From HIMB11 sp965657135 (GTDB lineage Bacteria > Pseudomonadota > Alphaproteobacteria > Rhodobacterales > Rhodobacteraceae), in assembly GCA_965657135.1 (NCBI GenBank), contig CBFHNF010000001.1, forward strand, positions 124,001-188,000: DNA of 64,000 nucleotides. The letters run 5' to 3'. The notes under the pieces were generated by a model that was not told the origin of the DNA, did no database searches, and was given only the letters and a program-made list of their open reading frames with translations. Within the stretch, counting starts at the first letter, position 1. Each line of letters opens with the position of its first letter. Made by a program: the position numbers and the translations under genes. Shown piece after piece: positions 17,961-27,280 of this stretch.

Positions 17961-18488
17961 ATGAAACGCCCAATTTTGATACATCCCGATCCTCGGTTGA
18001 AAAAGGTCTGCGAAAGCCTGCCTGATGTCAGTGATCGCATTCGTGCATTGGCCGAAGATATGTTGGAGACTATGTACAATGCTCCTGGCATTGGCCTTGC
18101 AGCACCACAAATAGGTGTTTTGGACCGTATCATCGTGATGGATTGCGTCAAGGATGATAACGAAGATCCAAATCCGATGGTGCTGATCAATCCCGAAATC
18201 ATCGCAGCCTCGGACGAAAAGAATGTCTATGAAGAAGGGTGTTTATCCATTCCTGACCAATTCGCCGAAGTCACGCGCCCAAAGCAGGTCCAAGTGCGCT
18301 GGATGGATTTAAATGGTGCCGAACAGACCCAAGAATTTGATGGATTGTGGTCGACATGTGTTCAGCATGAGATTGACCACCTCGATGGCAAGCTGTTCAT
18401 CGACTATTTAGGCGCCGTAAAACGGCAGATGATCACGCGCAAAATGCAAAAATTGAAACGCGAAATTGCACGTGGAAAAGAGGTCTAA
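17961..18488 (+). CDS. def: Peptide deformylase
   Basis: A 175-residue enzyme with all three catalytic motifs: GIGLAAPQIG (residues about 44-53), EEGCLSIP (cysteine metal ligand, about residue 93) and QHEIDHLDG (two histidine ligands and the catalytic glutamate, about 135-143). It removes the formyl group from nascent N-terminal methionine. It heads a def, def-like, fmt string with very short gaps (2 bases, then a 4-base overlap), an operon linking addition and removal of the formyl group. Confidence 0.96.
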   Translation: MKRPILIHPDPRLKKVCESLPDVSDRIRALAEDMLETMYNAPGIGLAAPQIGVLDRIIVMDCVKDDNEDPNPMVLINPEIIAASDEKNVYEEGCLSIPDQFAEVTRPKQVQVRWMDLNGAEQTQEFDGLWSTCVQHEIDHLDGKLFIDYLGAVKRQMITRKMQKLKREIARGKEV

Positions 18489-18490
18489 CA

Positions 18491-18985
18491 ATGGCAGTGC
18501 GTCCTTGTTTGCCATGGCCCGACAAGCGCCTAAAAACTGCCGCCAAACCTATCAAATGCGTGACAGAGAAGCACCACAACATCTGGCAGGATCTGATCGA
18601 CACGATGGAGGCAATGCCGGGAGTTGGTATGGGGGCTAATCAAATAGGTGAAATGGTGCGTCTAGCCGTGGTGGATGCCTCAGAAAAGCGGGGACAGGTG
18701 GTGCGTATGGCAAACCCCGTTATTCTCCATTCCTCAATTGAATTGCGCCCACATGAAGAGGCAAGTCCAAATCTGCCCGGAGTATCGGCCATGATCAAAC
18801 GTCCCCGCGCCGTAACAGTCGAATTTGTGAATGCCGATGGGGACATGGAAACGCGCGATTTTGTTGGCTTATGGGCAACATCAGTTCAACATCAAATCGA
18901 TCATTTGAATGGTAAGATGTATTTTGATCATCTCTCTAAGGTCAAGCGTGACATACTTTTGCGCAAAGCGAGGAAAGCAAAATGA
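18491..18985 (+). CDS. Catalytically degenerate peptide deformylase paralogue
   Basis: A 164-residue protein with the peptide deformylase fold order, but each active motif is altered. GLAAPQ is replaced by GVGMGANQIG. The EGCLS cysteine is replaced in EEASPNLPG, so one metal ligand is missing. HEIDH reads HQIDH (VQHQIDHLNG), so the catalytic glutamate is glutamine. Both histidines remain. Standard deformylase chemistry is therefore not expected. The frame is intact, with normal length and codon use, so it is retained rather than decaying. It sits two bases after def and its last four bases overlap fmt. It may act as a ribosome-associated or regulatory partner; this is inference. Confidence 0.85.
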   Translation: MAVRPCLPWPDKRLKTAAKPIKCVTEKHHNIWQDLIDTMEAMPGVGMGANQIGEMVRLAVVDASEKRGQVVRMANPVILHSSIELRPHEEASPNLPGVSAMIKRPRAVTVEFVNADGDMETRDFVGLWATSVQHQIDHLNGKMYFDHLSKVKRDILLRKARKAK

Positions 18986-19896
18986 AATTGGTTTTTATGG
19001 GAACGCCCGATTTCTCAGTGCCAATTTTGGATGCGCTGGTTCACGCGGGTCATGATATCGTTTGTGTTTATTGCCAACCGCCGCGCCCGGCAGGTCGCGG
19101 TAAAAAGGACCGCTTAACCCCTGTCCACAAACGTGCATCAGAATTGGGGCTTGTGGTGCGCCATCCCATAAATTTCAAACAAGAAAATGATCAGCGTGAA
19201 TTCGCAGATTTGAATGCTGATCTTGCCGTGGTGGTCGCCTATGGTTTGATATTGCCGCAAATCATCTTGGACGCACCCCGTTTGGGATGTTGGAACATAC
19301 ATGCATCCTTACTGCCACGCTGGCGCGGCGCGGCACCGATCCACCGAGCGATTATGTCGGGCGATGAAACAACTGGTGTTTGCATTATGCAAATGGAGGC
19401 AGGATTGGACACTGGGCCTGTTTTGATGCGCCAAAGTGTCGATATTACCCCCCATGACACAACCGCCAAATTGCACGACAAACTGGCAGAGTGTGGTGCA
19501 AAATTGATTATAAAGGCGATTGCAGGACGTGCCCAGTTGTCGCCTGTACCGCAGCCAGAGGATGGGATCACCTATGCCCAAAAGATTGCGAAAGACGAAG
19601 CGCGGATTGATTGGTCTGCATCAGCACAAAGCGTTGATCGACAAATTCGGGGGTTGTCGCCATTCCCAGGGGCTTGGTGTCAGTATCAGGGGGAACGGAT
19701 CAAATTGTTGTCTTCGACTCTTTCTGATCAATCGGGCAATGCTGGTGAGGTGATTGGTACACAAAACGGGCTGTCGATTGCGTGCGCTCAGGGCTCTGTG
19801 GTTGTACACAGTCTTCAACGTGCGGGCAAATCGGCACAGGACGCCGCCACGCTCCTGCGCGGCATGGATATTCCGATTGGTACAAAACTGGACTAG
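18982..19896 (+). CDS. fmt: Methionyl-tRNA formyltransferase
   Basis: A 304-residue enzyme. The N-terminal formyltransferase domain starts MGTPDFSVPIL and carries the catalytic segment NIHASLLPRWRGAAPIHRAI near residue 108. The C-terminal OB-like domain binds initiator tRNA. It transfers the formyl group of 10-formyl-tetrahydrofolate to Met-tRNAfMet. The ATG overlaps the preceding stop as ATGA, so it is translationally coupled to the degenerate deformylase gene. Its TAG stop overlaps the convergent SDHAF4-like gene's stop in the sequence CTAG. Confidence 0.96.
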   Translation: MKLVFMGTPDFSVPILDALVHAGHDIVCVYCQPPRPAGRGKKDRLTPVHKRASELGLVVRHPINFKQENDQREFADLNADLAVVVAYGLILPQIILDAPRLGCWNIHASLLPRWRGAAPIHRAIMSGDETTGVCIMQMEAGLDTGPVLMRQSVDITPHDTTAKLHDKLAECGAKLIIKAIAGRAQLSPVPQPEDGITYAQKIAKDEARIDWSASAQSVDRQIRGLSPFPGAWCQYQGERIKLLSSTLSDQSGNAGEVIGTQNGLSIACAQGSVVVHSLQRAGKSAQDAATLLRGMDIPIGTKLD

Positions 19897-20066
19897 AAAT
19901 CCACCGCGATCCCTTTTTTTTCCCAATCGCCATAACGAACAGGTTCAGGCCCGTCGCGTCCGCCCAACTCTTTGGGCAGCTCTAGTTTGAGTGCCTTTTG
20001 TTTACGCTCTTCCGCTTCGGCAAGTGCACGCTTTGCTGCTTCGGGTAATTCGTTTCGATCGCTCAT
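19893..20066 (-). CDS. DUF1674 / SDHAF4-like small protein (probable succinate dehydrogenase assembly factor)
   Basis: A 57-residue protein. The C-terminal half carries the conserved motif GGRDGPEPVRYGDWEKKGI, ending in a terminal DF, diagnostic of DUF1674, the bacterial counterpart of eukaryotic SDHAF4. SDHAF4 binds flavinated SdhA and promotes its assembly into complex II. The N-terminal part is a charged helix (AAKRALAEAEERKQKALK). Its stop codon overlaps the fmt stop on the other strand by four bases. The call is firm at family level; the role in this organism is inferred by homology. Confidence 0.88.
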   Translation of the reverse strand: MSDRNELPEAAKRALAEAEERKQKALKLELPKELGGRDGPEPVRYGDWEKKGIAVDF

Positions 20067-20133
20067 TTACGGGTTTCCTCATGTGCTATTGATTGATATA
20101 CGCGCACATCTCATGAAGGCAAGGATTGAATAG

Positions 20134-21408
20134 ATGGCTCGACCGGCTCCTACTGCGCGCTCTTCAGCGCTTCGGATTTTGAATTTGGTGTTGGGCGAGG
20201 GGCGTTTGATGTCCGAGGTCTTGGGCACTGGCCTTCTTGATCCACTTGCCGCTCCTGATCGGGCGCGCGCCCAAAGATTGGCAAACGATACGTTGCGTGG
20301 CATGGAACGTGCGGATCGACTATTAAATCGCCATCTGCGAAAACAACCGCCCTTGTCGGTGCGAAATGTTCTGCGACTTGCCACTGTTGAAATTTGCATG
20401 GGGGGTGATGCGCATGGTGTTGTCAACGAAGCGGTGGCTCTCGTTGGACAAGATAAGCGGACATTTGCGATGAAGGGGTTGGTGAATGCAATCCTGCGCA
20501 AAGTTGCGGATACAGGATTAGAACAATGGGAATTGTTACGTGCACCACGTTTGCCAAAATGGTTGCGCGTTCCACTTGTCGAAGCCTATGGACCAGACCG
20601 TGTTGCAGCAATCGAAGCCGTACAATTCCAATCCCCGCCGTTGGATATTACCCCCAAAGATCCCAACCAACTGAACCATTGGGCGCAGCAGTTAAACGGA
20701 GAGATCATTTTGGATGGCAGTATTCGCCTGAAAAGTGCAGGTCAGGTTTCTGCATTGCCTGGTTTTTCTGATGGCGCATGGTGGGTTCAGGATGCGGCGG
20801 CGGCACTGCCTGTTCGGTTGTTGGGCGATATTTCAGGAAAAACCGCGATTGATTTATGTTGCGCACCTGGCGGGAAGACAATGCAACTGGCAGCAGCAGG
20901 GGCCAAGGTTATGGCCGTCGATAACTCACAACCACGTATGGGCCGCGTGAAAGAAAACCTTGAGCGCACGGGCCTGGTTGCAAGAACAAAGATCAAGGAT
21001 GCATTGCAAACGGTTGGTGAATTTGGTGTTGTTATTTTAGATGCACCCTGTTCGGCAACCGGAACAATGCGTCGACACCCAGATTTGCCCCATGCAAAGG
21101 ATGGCTCTGATTTTGCGGCTTTGATAGAATTACAATCAGAGCTTTTGGATCATGCGATCACGCTATTAAAGCCAGGCGGTCAATTGGTGTATTGTACGTG
21201 CTCTCTTTTACCTGATGAAGGGGAATGTCAGGTTGAAGAGGCGTTAGAGCGTCACCAAAACCTTCAAATTGACCAGACAGTAATGAACCCAGAATTCATT
21301 GGCTCACATATGCGCAGTGCAGAAGGTGGTCTTCGGATAACTCCTGATATGTTGCGTGATTTAGGTGGTGTTGATGGTTTCTATATCGCGGTTTTGACGA
21401 AAACCTAA
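20134..21408 (+). CDS. rsmB: 16S rRNA (cytosine-C5)-methyltransferase, RsmB/NOL1-NOP2-Sun family
   Basis: A 424-residue protein. The N-terminal NusB-like RNA-binding domain (about residues 5-135) precedes the SAM-dependent methyltransferase domain. DLCCAPGGKTMQLA near residue 247 is the SAM-binding motif, DAPCSATGTMRRHPD near residue 306 and VYCTCSLLPDEGE near residue 355 hold the two cysteines of m5C chemistry. E. coli RsmB methylates C967 of 16S rRNA; the same target is likely. The heparinase-like gene follows closely on the same strand. Confidence 0.9.
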   Translation: MARPAPTARSSALRILNLVLGEGRLMSEVLGTGLLDPLAAPDRARAQRLANDTLRGMERADRLLNRHLRKQPPLSVRNVLRLATVEICMGGDAHGVVNEAVALVGQDKRTFAMKGLVNAILRKVADTGLEQWELLRAPRLPKWLRVPLVEAYGPDRVAAIEAVQFQSPPLDITPKDPNQLNHWAQQLNGEIILDGSIRLKSAGQVSALPGFSDGAWWVQDAAAALPVRLLGDISGKTAIDLCCAPGGKTMQLAAAGAKVMAVDNSQPRMGRVKENLERTGLVARTKIKDALQTVGEFGVVILDAPCSATGTMRRHPDLPHAKDGSDFAALIELQSELLDHAITLLKPGGQLVYCTCSLLPDEGECQVEEALERHQNLQIDQTVMNPEFIGSHMRSAEGGLRITPDMLRDLGGVDGFYIAVLTKT

Positions 21409-21480
21409 CATTGTGAATTTTTGGACGATGACAGACTTGAACGTGCTGGCTATATTGCTTCCAAGAGGGATGCGTCATTA

Positions 21481-23229
21481 ATGGCACCAACGGGGAATTT
21501 ATCACAACGATATCAACGGGCTATGCATCGATTGCAAGCACGGCGTGCGGGTTTTTATAAGCCGGCAACAGGGTTTGTTTCGCAACCTGAACCGCGCTCA
21601 ATCGGTAGCTTCGCAAAGGGACGACAGCTGGCGGCTGGCAATATCATGCTGGCGGGTCATTTGATTGAGGCACCAAATGCAATGTTATGGGATATTGCAT
21701 CCCCAGATTTAATGTTAGCACAGGATGCACATGGGTTTGCATGGCTTGATGATCTAGCGGCTGCAGGCGATGCCGCTGCGCGTAGAGTTGCACAAGACTG
21801 GGTATTTGGATGGATTGATCGTTTTGACACGGGGCGTGGCGCCGGTTGGCTGCCGGACCTTACAGGCCGCCGATTGATCCGATGGATTCATCACGCACTT
21901 TTCATTTTGCAGGGGCGAACGCCAGAAGAGTCTGAACGGTTTTTTCGCGCTCTGGGTCGGCAAACGATTTTTTTGGCAAAGCGATGGTCAGCAACAACAA
22001 ATGGATTGCCGCGGTTTGAGGCGCTTACCGGTCTGATCTATGCAGGACTGTCGTTGAGTGGGATGGAGCAATATGTGCAACCCGCGACTCGTGCATTGGC
22101 CCGAGAGTGTCGTTCGCAAATTGACGAAACAGGTGGCATTCCAACACGAAATCCAGAAGAGTTATTAGAAGTGTTCACTCTGCTGACTTGGTCCGCGACC
22201 GCACTGAAAGAAGCGGGATGGACGCCAGCAGAATCACATCAAAAAGCATTGCTCAGAATGGCTCCCACTTTGCGGACATTGCGCCATTCGGATGGCGGAT
22301 TGGCCCGTTTTCATGGCGGGGGTCGGGGTGCCGATGGCCGCTTGGATCACGCATTATTGCAATCAGGTAGTCGGAACATAAATGCAGATGGTCTGGCCAT
22401 GGGATTTGCGCGGTTATCATCTGGACGTACTTCAGTTATTATTGATGCCGAAGTCCCACCCCAGGGGCGGGCGGCCGTTAATGCGCATGCCTCGACGCTT
22501 GCCTTTGAAATGACATCTGGCAGGCGTGCTGTTATCGTGAATTGTGGGTCAGGCGATAGCTTTGGTGAAGATTGGCGCAGCGCAGGTCGCGCAACCCCTT
22601 CGCATTCGTCGTTATACATCGAAGGTCAATCCAGTGCGCGACTCGGTCGTAAATTGTCCGATGGTGGGATCGTGCGTGAAGTTTTGGTGGATGGTCCTAA
22701 ACATGTTCCAATCGAAATGACGCATGGGGTTGATACAATTGCATTTAATGGCGCACATGACGGTTATGTCGCTAAATATGGATTGACCCATGTTCGCGAA
22801 TTACGGCTGTCTTTGGACGGGCGCACTTTATCTGGTGAAGATCTGTTAATTGCGATTGAAGATAGGCATAAAAAAATCTTTGATCGCGCGTTTGAGGCGG
22901 GCAAGCTAGAGGGCATTTATACGCAAATAAAATTCCACCTGCATCCAGAGGTTGATGCAAACCTTGATCTGGGGGGAAATGCGGTGTCGCTTGCCTTAAA
23001 AAGTGGTGAAGTTTGGATTTTCCGACATGATGGCGCAGTGGAATTATCCCTTGAGCCGAGCGTTTATCTAGAGAGAGGGCGGTTACAACCACGCGCGACA
23101 AAACAGATCGTTTTATCTCGGCGCGTAATGGAGTATGCAACGCGCACACGCTGGTCACTGGCCAAAGCACAGGACACAGCGTTGGCTGTTCGCGATACAT
23201 TGCGCGACGAAGTTAGTACCATAGGTTGA
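21481..23229 (+). CDS. Heparinase II/III family protein
   Basis: About 582 residues. The first half is an all-alpha region (residues about 40-290) and the second half a beta-rich heparinase II/III-like domain that includes HASTLAFEMTSGRRAVIVNC and the serine/histidine-rich TPSHSSLYIEG. The family contains polysaccharide lyases, but alphaproteobacterial members in this rsmB-purH context have no known substrate and lack an obvious signal peptide. The ATG at 21481 is chosen because the residues before it look unconserved; a TTG at 21421 would give 602 residues. The purH frame begins directly after the stop. Confidence 0.75.
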   Translation: MAPTGNLSQRYQRAMHRLQARRAGFYKPATGFVSQPEPRSIGSFAKGRQLAAGNIMLAGHLIEAPNAMLWDIASPDLMLAQDAHGFAWLDDLAAAGDAAARRVAQDWVFGWIDRFDTGRGAGWLPDLTGRRLIRWIHHALFILQGRTPEESERFFRALGRQTIFLAKRWSATTNGLPRFEALTGLIYAGLSLSGMEQYVQPATRALARECRSQIDETGGIPTRNPEELLEVFTLLTWSATALKEAGWTPAESHQKALLRMAPTLRTLRHSDGGLARFHGGGRGADGRLDHALLQSGSRNINADGLAMGFARLSSGRTSVIIDAEVPPQGRAAVNAHASTLAFEMTSGRRAVIVNCGSGDSFGEDWRSAGRATPSHSSLYIEGQSSARLGRKLSDGGIVREVLVDGPKHVPIEMTHGVDTIAFNGAHDGYVAKYGLTHVRELRLSLDGRTLSGEDLLIAIEDRHKKIFDRAFEAGKLEGIYTQIKFHLHPEVDANLDLGGNAVSLALKSGEVWIFRHDGAVELSLEPSVYLERGRLQPRATKQIVLSRRVMEYATRTRWSLAKAQDTALAVRDTLRDEVSTIG

Positions 23230-23246
23230 CCCAAGGAAGACGACGA

Positions 23247-24836
23247 ATGACGAACCTTTATCCCGTGCGCCGCGCGCTTATTTCTGTTTCCGATAAATCT
23301 GGTTTGATTGATCTCGCCAAAGCGCTTTGCTCAGGTGGGGTGGAAATACTTTCGACAGGCGGCAGTGCGAAATCGATGCGAGATGCGGGCATTGAGGTCC
23401 GCGATGTAGCGGAGGTTACTGGGTTCCCTGAAATGATGGATGGGCGCGTGAAAACACTACATCCGATGGTTCATGGTGGACTTCTGGCATTGCGTGACAA
23501 TGCCGATCACACCGCTGCAATGGATGAACATGGGATCGGTGGGATCGATCTGCTGATCGTGAACCTGTATCCGTTCGAGGAAACCGTTGCGAAAGGTGCT
23601 GATTACGACACATGTATTGAAAACATCGATATCGGTGGTCCGGCGATGATCCGTGCAGCCGCAAAAAATCATGGCTTCGTCACAACGGTTGTCGATGTAG
23701 AGGATTACGAAGAACTATTGGCAGAGCTGGCTGCACACGAGGGGCAAACAACCTATGCGTTTCGTCAGAAAATGGCACAACGTGCCTATGCGCGCACGGG
23801 TGCCTATGATGCGGCGGTTTCAACTTGGATGGCCACCACGATTGGTGAGGAAACACCGCGTCGTCGTATTGTTGCTGGGACGCTTGCGCAATCGTTGCGA
23901 TATGGTGAAAATCCGCATCAATCGGCGGCCTTTTATGTTGATGGCACGGATCGTCCAGGCGTGGCAACCGCGATTCAACATCAGGGAAAAGAGCTGTCAT
24001 ACAACAACATCAACGACACAGATGCGGCGTTTGAGTTGGTGGCAGAATTTGGCTCAGACGCGGGTGCGGCATGCGCAATCATTAAACATGCCAACCCATG
24101 TGGTGTTGCACGCGGCTCATCATTGATAGAGGCATACCGCGCTGCCTATGATTGTGATCGAACATCCGCTTTTGGCGGCATTGTTGCATTGAACCAGACC
24201 CTTGATGGTGACACTGCGGAAGAAATTTGTAAAATTTTTACCGAGGTTGTTATTGCACCGGACGCGACAAAGGATGCGATTGATGTATTTGCAGCAAAGA
24301 AGAATTTACGCCTGCTGACAACAGGGTCTATGGCAGATCCTAGAGAAATTGCGAAAACAGTGCGACAGGTGTCCGGCGGCCTTTTGGTTCAGGACAAGGA
24401 TAACGGGCACATTACTGCGGATGATTTGAAAATTGTCACAAAACGTGCGCCTTCGGATGAAGAAATAATCGATATGCTCTTTGCGTGGAATGTCGCAAAA
24501 CATGTTAAATCGAACGCGATCGTGTATGTAAAAAATCAGGCCACTGTTGGTATTGGAGCGGGACAAATGAGCCGTGTCGACAGTTGTCGCATCGCGGCGC
24601 GTAAATCGCTGGATATGGCCGAAGCACTGGGTTTGGAGGGGCCGCTAACGCAAGGCTCAGTTGTTGCATCGGACGCATTTTTCCCTTTTGCTGACGGATT
24701 GATGACTGCAGCAGAAGCGGGTGCAAAAGCCATTATTCAACCGGGTGGATCAATGCGGGATGATGAAGTCATTGCAGCAGCAGATGAGGCTGGTTTGGCA
24801 ATGGTCTTCACCGGCATGCGTCATTTCCGTCACTGA
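23247..24836 (+). CDS. purH: Bifunctional AICAR transformylase / IMP cyclohydrolase
   Basis: A 529-residue bifunctional purine enzyme. The N-terminal IMP cyclohydrolase domain (RRALISVSDKSGLIDLA, then GRVKTLHPMVHGGLL) closes the inosinate ring. The C-terminal transformylase domain contains SLRYGENPHQSAAFY and IIKHANPCGVA and uses 10-formyl-tetrahydrofolate. These are the last two steps of IMP synthesis. The ATG at 23247 has AAGGA eleven bases upstream; an in-frame TTG at 23226 overlaps the previous gene's end and is less likely. lspA follows one base after the stop. Confidence 0.97.
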   Translation: MTNLYPVRRALISVSDKSGLIDLAKALCSGGVEILSTGGSAKSMRDAGIEVRDVAEVTGFPEMMDGRVKTLHPMVHGGLLALRDNADHTAAMDEHGIGGIDLLIVNLYPFEETVAKGADYDTCIENIDIGGPAMIRAAAKNHGFVTTVVDVEDYEELLAELAAHEGQTTYAFRQKMAQRAYARTGAYDAAVSTWMATTIGEETPRRRIVAGTLAQSLRYGENPHQSAAFYVDGTDRPGVATAIQHQGKELSYNNINDTDAAFELVAEFGSDAGAACAIIKHANPCGVARGSSLIEAYRAAYDCDRTSAFGGIVALNQTLDGDTAEEICKIFTEVVIAPDATKDAIDVFAAKKNLRLLTTGSMADPREIAKTVRQVSGGLLVQDKDNGHITADDLKIVTKRAPSDEEIIDMLFAWNVAKHVKSNAIVYVKNQATVGIGAGQMSRVDSCRIAARKSLDMAEALGLEGPLTQGSVVASDAFFPFADGLMTAAEAGAKAIIQPGGSMRDDEVIAAADEAGLAMVFTGMRHFRH

Positions 24837-24837
24837 T

Positions 24838-25308
24838 ATGCGTCGTTTAGTGCAAATAGCGATTCTAGCTTTTGTGATTGACTACATCACCAAGATGTTG
24901 ATCCTGAATGTGGTGCAATTGCCATCAGTTGGCCGCATCGAAGTATTTCCGCCATTTTTGAATTTCCATATGGCCTGGAATTATGGAGTGAATTTTGGGC
25001 TTTTCGCCCATGACTCACCTTGGACAAGATGGATTTTAATCGCGATTGCGGTTGGTGTCAGCGCGTTTGTTGCCTATTGGGCATGGAAAGAACGTTTTGG
25101 TACGTGGCCCCAAGTTTTTGCTGGGTTGCTGATTGGGGGCGCGCTGGGTAATGCTTATGACCGTGTAAGGTATGGGGCGGTTGTCGATTTTTTGAATATG
25201 AGTTGTTGTGGGATACAAAACCCATATGCTTTTAACGTGGCTGACATTTTCATTTTTGCCGGAGCCTTCGGTTTGGCAATTTTCCCCCAACCTAAAAAAG
25301 ACGGATGA
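24838..25308 (+). CDS. lspA: Lipoprotein signal peptidase (signal peptidase II)
   Basis: A 156-residue membrane aspartyl protease with four hydrophobic segments. The motifs FVIDYITK (segment 1), NYGVNFGLF, and GNAYDRVRYGAVVDFL (catalytic aspartates near residues 111 and 120) are those of LspA, which cleaves prolipoproteins before the lipidated cysteine. The ATG is one base after the purH stop with no clear Shine-Dalgarno site, so it probably depends on coupling. The next gene encodes a lipoprotein that would be its substrate. Confidence 0.93.
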   Translation: MRRLVQIAILAFVIDYITKMLILNVVQLPSVGRIEVFPPFLNFHMAWNYGVNFGLFAHDSPWTRWILIAIAVGVSAFVAYWAWKERFGTWPQVFAGLLIGGALGNAYDRVRYGAVVDFLNMSCCGIQNPYAFNVADIFIFAGAFGLAIFPQPKKDG

Positions 25309-25357
25309 CCGCGCAGATGCTTTGCGCTATTGCTATGTTCAAAGCAGTGGAGGTTAT

Positions 25358-25870
25358 ATGAGATACGCAATTGTTATTGGGGTCATTGGATCACTGATGC
25401 TAAGTGCGTGTTCTGACACGCCGCCAAAATTGCGTGACCTCTATGATCCTTATGCTGGTCCCGAGGAATTCGCGATTTCCCCGAACCTAGAACTTGAATT
25501 ACCCCAAGATTTGGCAAGTTTGCCGACACCAACTCCTGGGGGAAAAAATCTAACGGACCCTAATCCCAAAGGGGATGCGATTGCGCTTCTTGGCGGGAAT
25601 CCAAGTCGAATTGAGGCATTGCAATCGACAACGAATGATACTGCATTATGGACATATGCCACGCGTTTTGGGTTTGATCCAAACATTCGTGCAACGGTTC
25701 AAGAAGAAGACACACGGTTTCGTTTGATCCAAGGTCGTTTTTCACAAATAAAGCTGTTTCGCGTCGATCGCTACAATCAAATCTATCGTCGGCAAACGCT
25801 TGATGCCAAAAAGGAAGTCCAATTTTGGCGCAATCGTGGTATCAGTACCCCTTCAATGCCTACAAATTAA
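25358..25870 (+). CDS. DUF3035 family lipoprotein
   Basis: A 170-residue predicted outer-membrane or periplasmic lipoprotein. The signal peptide ends in the lipobox LSAC (cysteine near residue 18). The mature part is proline-rich at first (PTPTPGGKNLTDPNP) and has a basic C-terminal helix. GGAGG six bases before the ATG fixes the start. I recognise it as the DUF3035 family found beside lspA and M16 peptidases in Rhodobacterales. Function unknown. Confidence 0.78.
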   Translation: MRYAIVIGVIGSLMLSACSDTPPKLRDLYDPYAGPEEFAISPNLELELPQDLASLPTPTPGGKNLTDPNPKGDAIALLGGNPSRIEALQSTTNDTALWTYATRFGFDPNIRATVQEEDTRFRLIQGRFSQIKLFRVDRYNQIYRRQTLDAKKEVQFWRNRGISTPSMPTN

Positions 25871-25945
25871 AGCTCACCTTTTTGTGTGAAGCCTTGAAGC
25901 GCGCCAATTTGCAAATACATTTCGTGTAGTTGTCGGAGGATATCT

Positions 25946-27271
25946 ATGTTTGTACGCCTATTTTTATTGGCTTTATTTGAGGTCACACTGGTAACGGCAG
26001 CAGGTGCTGCAATCGAGGATCAGGTGACTTCGTACAGGTTGGACAACGGAATGCAGGTCGTGGTCATAGAAGATCATCGCGCGCCAGTTGTTGTACATAT
26101 GGTATGGTATCGTGCTGGCGCTGCTGACGAAACGCCCGGTGTGTCAGGAGTTGCCCATTTTCTAGAGCATTTATTGTTCAAAAAGACGAAAGACCTCGAG
26201 GCTGGCGAACTGTCGCGTACTGTGGCAGAAAATGGTGGAACCGATAATGCCTTTACCAGTTATGATTACACGGCTTATTACCAACGAGTTGCTGCGGATC
26301 GATTGCCGATTATGATGCGAATGGAAGCGGATCGCATGATAAATCTGGATCTTAGCGAAGAAGACATTTTGGTTGAACGCGATGTCATTATCGAAGAACG
26401 CAACCAGCGCACCGAAACAAATCCAAACGCCCTCTATCGAGAACAAGCGAATGCAGCGTTGTTTCAAAATCACCGTTATGGCGTACCCGTTATTGGGTGG
26501 CGTCATGAAATGTCGAATTTGACCCTATCAGATGCGTTGGATTACTATCAAAAATTCTATGCACCAAATAATGCGGTTCTGATTGTGGCAGGTGACGTTA
26601 TGCCAGAAGATGTCCTGGGGCTTGCTCAGGAAATTTATGGTCAGATCCCAGCGAACGTAGACCTGCCAGAACGCAAGCGTCCAGTGGAGCCACCCCATTT
26701 CGCACCCCGCAGAATAGAATATGTGGATGAGCGTGTTTCCCAGCCTTATGTTGTGCGCAGCTATTTGGCGCCGGAACGCAATAGTGGCGATCAACGCAGT
26801 GCCGCAGCACTTGTCTTATTGGCTGATATTTTGGGGGATGGACAGGCGTCAGTTTTGCAAAGAAAATTGCAATTTGAAACACAAGAGGCTCTGTATGCCA
26901 GTGCGTCCTATTCTGGCGTGTCTTTAGATAAGACAAGCTTCGGCATCTACATCGTGCCCGCAGCGGATGTGACATTATTAGATGCAGAAGCAGCGCTTGA
27001 TCGTGCCATTTCGGAATTTTTGGAAGAAGGCGTCGATGAAGCGCAATTGGCGCGTTTGAAAACCCAATATCGCGCTGCGGGGATATATGCGCAGGATAAC
27101 GTCAATGGGCTTGCTAATGCCTATGGTCGCGCACTCACATCTGGCCTTACCCTAGAGGATATTCACGCTTGGCCAGATATTCTTCAGTCAATCACCAGTG
27201 ATGAAATTATTGCTGCGGCGACACAGGTGTTTGATTTGAATTCATCGGTCACGGGCTGGATACGGAATTAG
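25946..27271 (+). CDS. M16 family zinc metalloprotease (catalytic member)
   Basis: A 441-residue exported protease with an N-terminal signal peptide (about residues 1-21). The inverted zinc motif HFLEH is in SGVAHFLEHLLFK near residue 73, and the third ligand glutamate lies in the downstream segment IIEERNQRTE. The M16B peptidase-like C-terminal half follows. Two M16 proteins commonly pair, one with the zinc site and one without, to close a peptide-degrading chamber. The second gene starts ten bases downstream. The substrate is probably short periplasmic peptides, by family analogy. Confidence 0.9.
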   Translation: MFVRLFLLALFEVTLVTAAGAAIEDQVTSYRLDNGMQVVVIEDHRAPVVVHMVWYRAGAADETPGVSGVAHFLEHLLFKKTKDLEAGELSRTVAENGGTDNAFTSYDYTAYYQRVAADRLPIMMRMEADRMINLDLSEEDILVERDVIIEERNQRTETNPNALYREQANAALFQNHRYGVPVIGWRHEMSNLTLSDALDYYQKFYAPNNAVLIVAGDVMPEDVLGLAQEIYGQIPANVDLPERKRPVEPPHFAPRRIEYVDERVSQPYVVRSYLAPERNSGDQRSAAALVLLADILGDGQASVLQRKLQFETQEALYASASYSGVSLDKTSFGIYIVPAADVTLLDAEAALDRAISEFLEEGVDEAQLARLKTQYRAAGIYAQDNVNGLANAYGRALTSGLTLEDIHAWPDILQSITSDEIIAAATQVFDLNSSVTGWIRN

Positions 27272-27280
27272 GGGGACATC

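Noticed and set aside
25864..25905. Hairpin after the DUF3035 gene (GCTCAC...GTGTGAAGC) as a terminator.
   Set aside because: Short, mismatched stem with the T-run inside the loop instead of after it.
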